From Desulfobacula sp. (GTDB taxonomy: Bacteria; Desulfobacterota; Desulfobacteria; Desulfobacterales; Desulfobacteraceae), in assembly GCA_028280105.1 (NCBI GenBank), contig JANQML010000373.1:1-51882 (forward strand): 51,882 bases of DNA, written 5' to 3'. Position numbers and translations under genes: made by a program. Position 1 is the stretch's first letter. The number at the start of each line of letters is the position of its first letter. Below, in pieces: positions 20,410-28,720 of the stretch. Under the pieces are notes generated by a model, which saw only the letters and a program-made list of their open reading frames with translations, did no database searches and was not told where the DNA came from.

Positions 20410-23400
20410 ATGAACATCATTAAATATGCCATTGAAAAACCGATCACCGTTGCCGTGGCAGTTATTCTGGTTCTGCTGTTCGGCACCATCGGTCTGAACC
20501 GCCTGCCCCGGCAACTGACACCGGATGTCCAAACCCCCGAGATCACGGTCCGGACCGTCTGGCCCGGAGCCACGCCCACCGAGGTGGAACAGGAGATCAT
20601 AGAAAAACAGGAAAAAGCACTTAAGGGTCTGGAACGTCTTGAATTCATGGAAAGTTCGGCATTTAACAACTTTGCCGAGGTCTCCCTGACCTTTCCGGTG
20701 GGCAGTGATCTGGATGCCTCCCTGCTCAGGGTCTCCAATAAAATGAACGAAGTGGGAGACTATCCGGAGAATGTGGAAAACCCGTCCATTGAAGCGGCCG
20801 GTGCCCAATCCAATCCCGTCATCTGGATCATGCTCAAAACCTTGCCGGAAAACCAACGGCATATTCACACCTACCGGACCCTGTTTGAAGATGAAGTGCG
20901 GCAGCTTCTGGAACGGGTGGAGGGGGTGGGCTCCCTCTTTGTGGGCGGTGGTACGGAAACGGAAATCCACGTTGAGATAGAACCGGAAAAACTGGCCCGT
21001 TTCAACCTGACCATGGGCCAGGTGATTGAGCGGATCCGGGGCGCCAACCGGAACACTTCGGCCGGTATCCTGGGAATTGGCAAAAAAGATTTCAGAATAC
21101 GGACGATCAGCCAGTTTGAAAACCCGGAGGATATCCTTGAAACCGTAGTGATTGATGACGGAATCCAGCGGATTCGCCTGGGGGATATCGCCACGGCAGA
21201 CTTTGGTTTTGAGCGGCTCACCGGTGCGGTACAGCAGAATGGAACCGATGTCATCGTCATCGGTGTCAGAAAAGAACAAGGGGCCAATGTTATTGCCATG
21301 GTGGACCGGCTCAAAAAAGAGGTGGATCGTGTCAATACGAACATACTCGCACCCCAGGGATTGGTTCTGGACTGGGTCTATGATCAGAGTCCTTATATCC
21401 GGAATGCCATCGATATTGTAAGAAAAAACGTGATGGTGGGAGGCGGCCTGGCCATCCTTGTTCTCGTTCTTTTCCTGCGAAGTGCCAGTGCCACGATTAC
21501 AACGGCCGTTGCCATACCCATCTCCGTTGTCGGAGCCTTTATTTTTCTATGGGCCATGGGCCGGAACATCAACGTGGTCAGTCTTGCCGGTATCAGTTTT
21601 GCCGTGGGAATGCTGGTGGATAACGCCATTGTGGTGCTGGAAAACATTGACCGCCACTGGAACCGGGGGAAATCCGCTTTTCAGGCAGCCTATGACGGTG
21701 TCCATGAGGTCTGGGGAGCGGTATTCGCATCCACAGCCACCACCGTGGCTGTTTTTGTACCGATCATCTTTATCCAGGAAGAGGCGGGCCAGTTATTCAG
21801 GGATATCGCCATTGCCATCACCTTTTCAATTATCCTGAGTCTTTTTGTCTCCATTGCCGTAATCCCCACAATTCTCAACCGGCTCTACCGGTTTTCGAAA
21901 GAGAGCAACGGCAAACGGAGAAACAGCTTCATCGACCGGATCGGCGGACGTATTCACGGCGGATTGATGGCGGTCTCCAATTTTTTCTTAAAAACGACCC
22001 TGAACCGTGTCACATGCGTTCTGCTATTTACCTTTCTCTCCTTGGGAATTGTCTGGCAGCTCATGCCCAAAGCGGAATATCTGCCCCAGGGAAACCAGAA
22101 TCTTTTGCTGGCGGTTCTGATTCCGACACCGGGCAATTCACCGCAAAAACGCCAGGAAATAGGTGAGTTCTTCATCCGGGAACTTAGACCGTATAAAGAA
22201 CCGGGATGGAAAGACGGCATACCCGGTATTAAAGATATCTGGTTTGTGGCCGAAGACGGGTTCAACATCCTGGGTGGTGTCAGCTACCATGAAACCGAAG
22301 CCGGAAAGCTGATCCCGCTTTTCAACCGGTTGGCCAACAGCCTTCCGGATATGTTCGGCTTTGCATTTCAGGCCGGCATTTTTCAGCATGACATCAGCGG
22401 CAGCCGGACCATTGATGTGGATATCACCGGGGAAAAACTTGAAGAGATCATTGGTGCGGGCGGGCAGCTTTTCGGTGCCCTCATGGGTCAGATCCAGGGG
22501 GCGCAGGTCCGCCCGATTCCGTCTCTTGAGGTGACCTACCCGGAAGCCCGGCTGATACCGGACCGAAAAAAACTGGCGGCAAACGGCTTCACAGAATCAG
22601 AATTCGGTATCTATGTGGATGTACTGATGGAAGGCAGAAAGATCGATGAAGTCCGGCCGGAAGGCAAACGGCAGCTGGATCTGATACTCAAAGGTCCGGA
22701 CCGGAATTCCCGTACACCGGAGGACCTGCTGAACACCACCCTTGTCAATCCGTTCGGTAACCTGATCCGGGTCGGAGATGTGGCCGACCTGATCTATACC
22801 CGGGGAATGACACAGATAAACCGTCTGGAGCGGAAACGCCATATCCGTCTTCAGGTAACGCCGCCGGACACCATGCCGCTCCAGCAGGCCATGGAAACCA
22901 TTGCAGACGATGTGATCGCCCCCATGCAAGCGGCAGGCCGACTTCCCGGGGTGGAAATCTCCCTGGGCGGAAACGCGGACAAACTGACCCAGACCCGGGA
23001 GGCGATCCAGTGGAACTTCCTTTTGGCAGTGCTGATCACCTACTTGCTGATGGCTGCGCTTTTTGAAAACTTTTTCTATCCGTTCATCATATTGTTCACC
23101 GTTCCCCTGGCCGGAGCCGGGGGGTTTATCGGACTCAACCTGGTGAATGCCTATGTGGCGCCCCAGGGATTTGACGTGGTTACCATGCTCGGATTCATCA
23201 TCCTGGTGGGAACGGTCGTCAACAACGCCATCCTCATTGTTCACCAGGCCCTGAACAATATACGGTATGGTGACTACGCCGGTATTGCGGCCATTACCGA
23301 ATCGGTTCGCACCCGTATTCGACCGATTTTCATGAGCGCCTCCACCTCGGTCTTCGCCATGTTGCCCATGGTTTTATCCACGGGCGCCGGAAGTGAACTT

Positions 23401-23556
23401 TACCGCGGGTTAGGCAGTGTGCTTCTCGGCGGACTGGCCATGTCGACAATGTTCACCCTTTTTGTGGTACCGGCGTTACTGGCCTTTGTGATCCGGTTTG
23501 AGAAAAAACGGACCCGAGATGAAATCGATGTCCCGGGCAGTGCGACAGCCGGATAA
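20410..23556 (+). CDS. RND efflux transporter, second system, with altered proton-relay residues
   Basis: 1048 residues with the full RND fold: N-terminal helix, two large periplasmic loops and two helix blocks. The helix-4 motif reads GMLVDNAIVVLENI, so the second Asp of the AcrB-type pair is Asn405 (Asp404 is kept). In helix 10 the usual Lys is replaced by Asn938 (VVNNAILIV). This VDN variant occurs in a recognised branch of RND exporters, so it is not in itself a sign of inactivity. The start codon follows the adaptor by 6 bp. A terminator follows at 23599-23628. The substrate is unknown; the pump presumably uses the shared outer membrane factor at 13639. Confidence 0.93.
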   Translation: MNIIKYAIEKPITVAVAVILVLLFGTIGLNRLPRQLTPDVQTPEITVRTVWPGATPTEVEQEIIEKQEKALKGLERLEFMESSAFNNFAEVSLTFPVGSDLDASLLRVSNKMNEVGDYPENVENPSIEAAGAQSNPVIWIMLKTLPENQRHIHTYRTLFEDEVRQLLERVEGVGSLFVGGGTETEIHVEIEPEKLARFNLTMGQVIERIRGANRNTSAGILGIGKKDFRIRTISQFENPEDILETVVIDDGIQRIRLGDIATADFGFERLTGAVQQNGTDVIVIGVRKEQGANVIAMVDRLKKEVDRVNTNILAPQGLVLDWVYDQSPYIRNAIDIVRKNVMVGGGLAILVLVLFLRSASATITTAVAIPISVVGAFIFLWAMGRNINVVSLAGISFAVGMLVDNAIVVLENIDRHWNRGKSAFQAAYDGVHEVWGAVFASTATTVAVFVPIIFIQEEAGQLFRDIAIAITFSIILSLFVSIAVIPTILNRLYRFSKESNGKRRNSFIDRIGGRIHGGLMAVSNFFLKTTLNRVTCVLLFTFLSLGIVWQLMPKAEYLPQGNQNLLLAVLIPTPGNSPQKRQEIGEFFIRELRPYKEPGWKDGIPGIKDIWFVAEDGFNILGGVSYHETEAGKLIPLFNRLANSLPDMFGFAFQAGIFQHDISGSRTIDVDITGEKLEEIIGAGGQLFGALMGQIQGAQVRPIPSLEVTYPEARLIPDRKKLAANGFTESEFGIYVDVLMEGRKIDEVRPEGKRQLDLILKGPDRNSRTPEDLLNTTLVNPFGNLIRVGDVADLIYTRGMTQINRLERKRHIRLQVTPPDTMPLQQAMETIADDVIAPMQAAGRLPGVEISLGGNADKLTQTREAIQWNFLLAVLITYLLMAALFENFFYPFIILFTVPLAGAGGFIGLNLVNAYVAPQGFDVVTMLGFIILVGTVVNNAILIVHQALNNIRYGDYAGIAAITESVRTRIRPIFMSASTSVFAMLPMVLSTGAGSELYRGLGSVLLGGLAMSTMFTLFVVPALLAFVIRFEKKRTRDEIDVPGSATAG

Positions 23557-23598
23557 AACAGATCCGTAACCGGATTCGATAGAATAAAACCGGGTCAC

Positions 23599-23628
23599 CG
23601 GAAAAAGAGTGGATTCCGTTCTTTTTTT
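23599..23628 (+). terminator. Rho-independent terminator of the efflux operon
   Basis: CGGAA (23599-23603) and TTCCG (23614-23618) can pair and are followed by TTCTTTTTTT. An alternative fold pairs AAAAAGA (23602-23608) with TCTTTTT. The site lies 42 bp past the RND stop. Confidence 0.6.
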
Positions 23629-23657
23629 AAGGCGGATTCCATTTTCAAACATCAGGC

Positions 23658-23695
23658 CGCCCCTTGCAGTAACAATTTGTTACTGCAAAGGGGCG
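23658..23695. repeat. Long hairpin (16-bp arms) upstream of the rhomboid gene
   Basis: CGCCCCTTGCAGTAAC (23658-23673) pairs with GTTACTGCAAAGGGGCG (23679-23695) with one bulged A and a 5-nt loop. There is no T-run on either side. It lies 20 bp before the rhomboid ATG, so it could hide or expose the ribosome binding site, or it could be a repetitive extragenic palindrome. Confidence 0.6.
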
Positions 23696-23714
23696 CCGAA
23701 AGAAACCATTGTCC

Positions 23715-24260
23715 ATGAGAATTAAGTACAATGCCCCGGTCATACTGACACTTTCAATCCTTTCCATATGCGTGCTGGCATTTTTCAGCAAAGGTGTCAT
23801 TGCCGGGTATTTTTCCTCCCCTGCCCGCCTCTCCTTTACAGACCCTTATTTTTATCTCAGGCTGATCTCATATATTGCCGGTCATGCCGGGTGGTCTCAT
23901 CTTATCGGCAACCTCATGATCATCCTCCTGGTCGGCCCCCTATTGGAGGAAAAATACGGATCTGTCAAACTGGTGGAGATGATTGTTGTAACAGCCGCAG
24001 CAACGGCCGTATTGAATGCCTTTTTCTTTTCAACATCCCTTGTCGGGGGGAGCGGGATCGCATTCATGCTGATCCTTTTAAGCTCATTTTCAAACATCCG
24101 GTCCGGAGAGATTCCCCTGACTTTTATCATCATTGCCGTGCTTTTCACCGGCAGCGAAGTGATATCCATTTTAAAAATCGACAATGTTTCACAGTTTAGC
24201 CATCTGGCCGGCGGGTTTATCGGGGCGGGTTACGGATTTGTCAGGGGCGGCAGAAGATAG
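23715..24260 (+). CDS. Rhomboid-family intramembrane serine protease
   Basis: 181 residues from ATG 23715; TTG 23709 would add two. It has about six hydrophobic segments. The catalytic dyad is visible: Ser113 in GGSG (111-114) and His163 in HLAGGFIGAGYG, a match to the HxxGxxxG helix. The N-terminal signature HAGWSHLIGNLM supplies the oxyanion residues, with His62 and Asn66. Length fits the compact bacterial form without extra domains. It would cleave membrane proteins within the inner membrane; targets cannot be inferred. It is preceded by a long hairpin, converges with the helicase gene and ends with TAG. Confidence 0.9.
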   Translation: MRIKYNAPVILTLSILSICVLAFFSKGVIAGYFSSPARLSFTDPYFYLRLISYIAGHAGWSHLIGNLMIILLVGPLLEEKYGSVKLVEMIVVTAAATAVLNAFFFSTSLVGGSGIAFMLILLSSFSNIRSGEIPLTFIIIAVLFTGSEVISILKIDNVSQFSHLAGGFIGAGYGFVRGGRR

Positions 24261-24343
24261 CCTGTTTCTCAATGGAAAAATCCGCAAAATCACCGCTATC
24301 TTCATATTGGGGCAGTACCGGGGGATTTTGTGAAATCAACGTA

Positions 24344-27300
24344 TTATTCGCCTTCGACAAACCGGGTGGCATCGTCCACCAGGTCAGCCATCAGGTTATC
24401 GGGCACGTTGTCAGACTGGCCCAAACCGATGGCCCGCATAATGAGGCCGGCCTCATCGGCGGTTACGATGCCCTTGGGCACGGCATCACCGTAAATCCAT
24501 ACCCCGGCTTCAGAGGACGCCTTTGCCGTGTCAAGCCCGGCCAGGTCGCAGGCCTTTGCCATCAATGCGGAGACCAGGAGTTCAAGGGCCGGACCCTGCA
24601 TGGCCTGGGCCGCCAAAACCTTTGCACCCTCAAGCTTTTCCACGGCCAGGGCCCAGAGCCGGGACACCCCGGTTTCCTGCTGTTTGTCATCCGGGCTGTA
24701 ATAGGTGTGGGCGTCTGCCACGTGGGATGAGGCTCCCAAACGGGTCAGCCCTTGCAGGGCGAAATGGTCGATCAGGGCCACCGGCACCTTTACGGACAGG
24801 TTAACAGCCAGGCTTTCCGCTTCGCCGTCCACCCTGTCAAGCACACAGATGAGCCCGCCCTGGGAGCCCAGGATCCGTTCGATTCGCATCCCAAACGCCT
24901 TTTGCAGTTCTTCGATACAGAAGCGGATATCCTCCTCCACCCTGCCGTCTGCAACCAGGTTTGGGGCAAGGGTTTTGGACGGCGCTGCCGGTTCAGCGTC
25001 ATCCGCTGCGTCCACCGGCTCCGGCGCCCCGGTATCCGATCGTTTTTCCGGTGTTCCGGCCAGATCTTCCACCAGGGTTTCCAGCAGTTTTTTGGAAACA
25101 CCCACCACATCCTCGACAGCGTCCTCTTTGACCACGTTGTCAAACAGGTTCTGCTTGTTTCCCACCAGGGTGAGCACCTGCTCCTCATAGGAGTTTGCCG
25201 CCACCATGGTGATGATCTGCACCGTCCGGGTCTGGCCCAGCCGATGGATCCTGGCGTTGCGCTGCTCCAGGACCGCCGGGTTCCACGGGACATCAAGGTT
25301 GATCAATGCCGAGCCGCTCTGGAGGTTGAGCCCCACGCCGCCGGCATCGGTAGAGATAAAGACCTGGACGGCGTCATCATCCCGGAACCGGTCCATCAAT
25401 TCCCCCCGCTTGGCGGTCGGGACCCCACCGTGCAGCCGGACAATCCCCAGCCCCATCTTTTTCAGCCGTTTCTCCACCATCCGGGTCATCAATTCCCACT
25501 GGGAGAAAACAACCGCCTTTCGCCCCTCCTGCAAACAGATCTCATCCAGCAAAATGGCCAGTTCATCTATTTTAGGACTCTCCTCGGTCTCCTTGTCCAC
25601 AAGCCCGGCACTGTTGCAGGCCATCCTGGCCTGCTGCAGGGCGGCAATCAGGCGGTTCTGCTCACTGGGGGTCAGGGGACGCCTTTTGGCGATGGTGGCC
25701 AGCTGGCCGGCCTTTGACATGGCGTCTCCGTGTATCTCCACCTGTTTGCCGGTCATCTCCACATCCAGACGCTGGGTGATCCGTTCCGGCAGTTGGTCAC
25801 GGACCAGGCGGCGGTCCCGGCGCAGCATAACCGGTTTCAGCCGCTGCCTGAGAACGGACAGGTTCCGGTAACCCAGCACCTTGTTCCGGTCATCGGTGAC
25901 GTGGAAATCCACCATGTAGCGCCACAGGGGCCCCAAAACCTTTGGGTCCACCACCTGCATCAGACTGTACAGGTCCTCCAGCCTGTTTTCCAGGGAGGTG
26001 CCGGTAAGGACAAAGGCGAACCGGCTGGGGATGAGTTTGACGGCAGTGGCGATTTTAGTTCGCCAGTTCTTGATACGCTGGGCCTCATCCATGATGATCA
26101 GATCGGGCCGCAGGGTCTCGTTGATAACGGACAGATCCCGCAGGATCAACTCATAGTTGAGGATGAAAAAAGTCACCTGGCGCCGGTACTGGCCGGCCCG
26201 TTTGGGAGGCGGCCCGCCGATCACCTGGGTTTGGTGGTCTGTGAACTTGGCCACTTCCCGGGCCCACTGCTGCTTGAGCGAAGCCGGGCAGACAATGAGC
26301 ACCTTTTCCACACCTTCGTTGTTGTTGAGCCAGACAGCGGCCGAGATGGCCTGAAGGGTTTTACCGAGCCCCATATCATCGGCAAGGAGGGCGCGGCCGG
26401 TGCCGGCCAGGAAGGCGGTGCCCGTCACCTGGTAGGGATAGAGTTTGGCCTTGATGCCCGGCAGCCTGCCCCGGCTGTCTTCGATGCGCGCCCTGATTTT
26501 CTCCGCCCGCACACCCTGGCTTGCGGCCCGGGCCAGGTGGTTGGCCCAGTCCACGGCATCTGCGCCGATATGGATATCACCCCGCAGCTCTGCCATATCC
26601 ATGAAACGGAAAAAATCATCCGGCATCCGTGCTTTGAATTTTCCGTCCGCAGCAAAAAAGCCGGAGAGAAGTTCTTCCAGATCTTTGTTTATTTCCGTTG
26701 CCCGGTTCACGCAGACCAGAGGGGCTTCATCGTGGTCCCATGCCAGGTAAACGTAAGGGAAAGGCGCCGGATGCACCTTAAAGCGATCATATTCATCATC
26801 TTTTTGAATTTTATGCAGGACCGCCTCAATATGCTTACAGGTCCCGAGCTGGTTGCCGGCAAAGTCAGGACAGGAACAATAATTCCTCGGTTTGCTCAAG
26901 GAGCGGATGGTGACCCGGTACTCCCGGGCAAAGGCCGAATTGATGGAAGAGGCCCGCCAGGTGCCGAACCAGGGATCACCGCCTTCCGTCTCCACCCGCA
27001 CTTCTGATTTGGCCCGTTTGATACGCAGTTTGATGGCCTCATCCACGGCCGACATCAGCCCCTCATTCTCCTGACAAAGATCCGCATAGGCAAACAGGGC
27101 CGCCACCTCATGCCGGCATATACCGCCTTCGCTCTCTTCGCATTCACAAGAAAACAGCAGCCGCTCACCATCACCCGCCTCCACCCGGACATCCAGGGGA
27201 AAACTTTGGATGTTATCGTCCTCTACCTGGGCCCACAACCGGTCGCCATCCCGGTCCAGTTCCAGGACACGGTTCTCATTGAAACAGGCCAGGCCGCGGC

Positions 27301-27391
27301 TGACGATATTTTCCGGTGCGATTTTCTGTAATTCTTCCCGGTCAAACAGAAAGATATTCTCACAATCAGGGCGGTGGACTGTATACGGCAT
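24344..27391 (-). CDS. SNF2/RapA-like helicase with two N-terminal SWIM-type zinc fingers
   Basis: About 1015 residues from ATG 27391, which has GAGG upstream; an in-frame extension to 27475 lacks such support. Two CxC...CxH SWIM-type motifs precede the motor: SCECEESEGGICRHEVAAL and CSCPDFAGNQLGTCKHIEAV. The SF2 motor follows: motif I DDMGLGKT, motif II DEAQ, motif III LTGTSLENRLEDLYSL, then FSQWELM and the motif VI block LEQRNARIHRLGQTRTVQ. A C-terminal region of about 250 residues (rich in Ala, Asp, Glu, Leu) has no motif I recognise. Such proteins translocate on double-stranded DNA and remodel bound proteins. It lies 119 bp downstream of the DUF4143 ATPase on the same strand. Role unknown. 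Confidence 0.9.
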   Translation of the reverse strand: MPYTVHRPDCENIFLFDREELQKIAPENIVSRGLACFNENRVLELDRDGDRLWAQVEDDNIQSFPLDVRVEAGDGERLLFSCECEESEGGICRHEVAALFAYADLCQENEGLMSAVDEAIKLRIKRAKSEVRVETEGGDPWFGTWRASSINSAFAREYRVTIRSLSKPRNYCSCPDFAGNQLGTCKHIEAVLHKIQKDDEYDRFKVHPAPFPYVYLAWDHDEAPLVCVNRATEINKDLEELLSGFFAADGKFKARMPDDFFRFMDMAELRGDIHIGADAVDWANHLARAASQGVRAEKIRARIEDSRGRLPGIKAKLYPYQVTGTAFLAGTGRALLADDMGLGKTLQAISAAVWLNNNEGVEKVLIVCPASLKQQWAREVAKFTDHQTQVIGGPPPKRAGQYRRQVTFFILNYELILRDLSVINETLRPDLIIMDEAQRIKNWRTKIATAVKLIPSRFAFVLTGTSLENRLEDLYSLMQVVDPKVLGPLWRYMVDFHVTDDRNKVLGYRNLSVLRQRLKPVMLRRDRRLVRDQLPERITQRLDVEMTGKQVEIHGDAMSKAGQLATIAKRRPLTPSEQNRLIAALQQARMACNSAGLVDKETEESPKIDELAILLDEICLQEGRKAVVFSQWELMTRMVEKRLKKMGLGIVRLHGGVPTAKRGELMDRFRDDDAVQVFISTDAGGVGLNLQSGSALINLDVPWNPAVLEQRNARIHRLGQTRTVQIITMVAANSYEEQVLTLVGNKQNLFDNVVKEDAVEDVVGVSKKLLETLVEDLAGTPEKRSDTGAPEPVDAADDAEPAAPSKTLAPNLVADGRVEEDIRFCIEELQKAFGMRIERILGSQGGLICVLDRVDGEAESLAVNLSVKVPVALIDHFALQGLTRLGASSHVADAHTYYSPDDKQQETGVSRLWALAVEKLEGAKVLAAQAMQGPALELLVSALMAKACDLAGLDTAKASSEAGVWIYGDAVPKGIVTADEAGLIMRAIGLGQSDNVPDNLMADLVDDATRFVEGE

Positions 27392-27510
27392 TTTTATTAA
27401 AACCTCTAAATTTATATTAATGATGTATCGCCAAAAAACAGTTTTCCAAATATCAAATCGATCAGGTTTTATCAACTTCTAAACCGGACTTCATACCGGC
27501 CCGGACGGCG

Positions 27511-28677
27511 TCATCGAGGTTTGTGTCCGATAATGGCGCCCTGGTGCAATTTCCGGAGGAATTGCATCACCGGTATGATCTGGATTCCTTCAATCAAGAG
27601 CTCTTCACTGCCCAAATAGACAAGGTAAGAAGCCTCTATGGCCATACTTTCCGCAAGGGTTTTCAGGCCTTTCAGATGTTGCTTGCGAATGGTTGTGCTG
27701 CTTTTGACTTCGATTCCGACAGCTGTTTCACCATACCACCAAATAAAATCGACCTCTGTTCCGGAAGGCGTTCGCCAGAACCCCAGAGAACCTTTCACGG
27801 CGTTGTAGTCAAGATAAGCTTTAAGCTCATGGTGAATCCAATGTTCCAACAATACACCTTGCCAGTCCCTTGGCATGGGTTGGTCAAAAGCGCCTGCCGC
27901 TGCATTGAGCACCCCCGGATCAAACCAGTAGAATTTGGGTTTGGTGACTTCCTTGACTTTGGCCCTCGGCTTATAGGCTTTAAGGTAGCTGCCAAGCAGG
28001 GTATCCTCGAAAATGCTGTAATATCCCTGGACGGTATCACGGCCAATGCCTGCATCCCGGGCCAACCCGGATATATTGATCTGGGTGCCGGCCGTAAGAG
28101 AGGCGATGTCGAGAAACCGGGAAAAATGCCCGATATTTCTTACAAACCCTTCGGCTTTGACCTCTTCGGAAATATAGGTCACAAGATAGCTTTTCAAAAA
28201 GGCCGCTTTGAGTCCCTGCTCCCCATGATTCACACTGAGGGGCAGCAGGCCGTATTCAAGGACTTTTTGCGGGTCCAGATTAAAATCAAGTTCCTTGGAT
28301 GTAAATGGATACATGGCCTTGGTTATGGCCCTTCCCGCCAGCATGTTGGCTGCACCCCGCTTCAATTTCCTGGCCGAGGACCCTGAAAGAACAAATCGTT
28401 GATACCCCTCATTTTCCATCAAATGGTGAACTTCATCCAGCAAAGCCGGTGCTTTCTGAATTTCATCAATCACGATCCATCGGTCTTTTGGCTCGGTTGT
28501 CACTGCGGCACTCAACAGACTTGGATTCTTGGCGAATTTTAAAAATTCTCCAGCCGGGAGCAGGTCAAAAATTCTTGCATCCTGAAAAGTCTGCTTAATC
28601 CACGTGCTTTTCCCCACGCCCCGGGGACCGAAGAGAAAAAAAGAGCAACCTGGCACATTTAAAGATCTTGTATACAT
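27511..28677 (-). CDS. AAA-type ATPase with C-terminal DUF4143 domain
   Basis: 388 residues from ATG 28677; the frame extends 12 codons to a TTG at 28713, but that stretch coincides with a palindromic promoter-like element. Walker A GPRGVGKST at 17-25, Walker B WIVIDEIQ near 68-75, sensor FVLSGSSARKL near 97-107. Linker and winged-helix-like region to about 230, then the DUF4143 domain with FYWFDPGVLNAA, GVLLEHWIHHELKAYL and a nuclease-like core (FWRTPSGTEVDFIWWYG...GIEVKSS), in which E, D and ExK residues resemble a PD-(D/E)xK fold. These ATPases are widespread in bacteria and archaea with unproved roles; defence or toxin-antitoxin links have been suggested. No partner gene is adjacent. Confidence 0.85.
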   Translation of the reverse strand: MYTRSLNVPGCSFFLFGPRGVGKSTWIKQTFQDARIFDLLPAGEFLKFAKNPSLLSAAVTTEPKDRWIVIDEIQKAPALLDEVHHLMENEGYQRFVLSGSSARKLKRGAANMLAGRAITKAMYPFTSKELDFNLDPQKVLEYGLLPLSVNHGEQGLKAAFLKSYLVTYISEEVKAEGFVRNIGHFSRFLDIASLTAGTQINISGLARDAGIGRDTVQGYYSIFEDTLLGSYLKAYKPRAKVKEVTKPKFYWFDPGVLNAAAGAFDQPMPRDWQGVLLEHWIHHELKAYLDYNAVKGSLGFWRTPSGTEVDFIWWYGETAVGIEVKSSTTIRKQHLKGLKTLAESMAIEASYLVYLGSEELLIEGIQIIPVMQFLRKLHQGAIIGHKPR

Positions 28678-28713
28678 AACCCTAATTTTTACGGTAAAAA
28701 TTAGGGTTGTCAA
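28678..28713 (-). promoter_or_regulatory. 31-bp palindrome over the DUF4143 ATPase promoter and start
   Basis: Arms AACCCTAATTTTTAC (28678-28692) and GTAAAAATTAGGGTT (28694-28708) are perfect reverse complements around one base. On the minus strand, TTGACA (28713-28708) overlaps the edge, and AAAAAT lies 17 nt further on. The ATG at 28677 directly abuts the palindrome. A transcript from that promoter would begin at or near the ATG, so it would be leaderless. A dimeric regulator on the palindrome would block the polymerase. Confidence 0.55.
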
Positions 28714-28720
28714 TACAAAA

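Noticed and set aside
20098..21279. Long minus-strand frame (393 codons) inside the second adaptor/RND genes
   Set aside because: It lies antisense to two clear genes and its product has no family features; a codon-usage shadow.
24258..24260. TAG ends of the rhomboid and fused-ATPase genes as possible pyrrolysine codons
   Set aside because: Both proteins are complete for their families at the TAG, and no conserved extension follows.
25730..27007. Long plus-strand frame (425 codons) antisense to the helicase gene
   Set aside because: The opposite strand encodes all SF2 helicase motifs; the antisense product is rich in His, Pro and Gly without domains.
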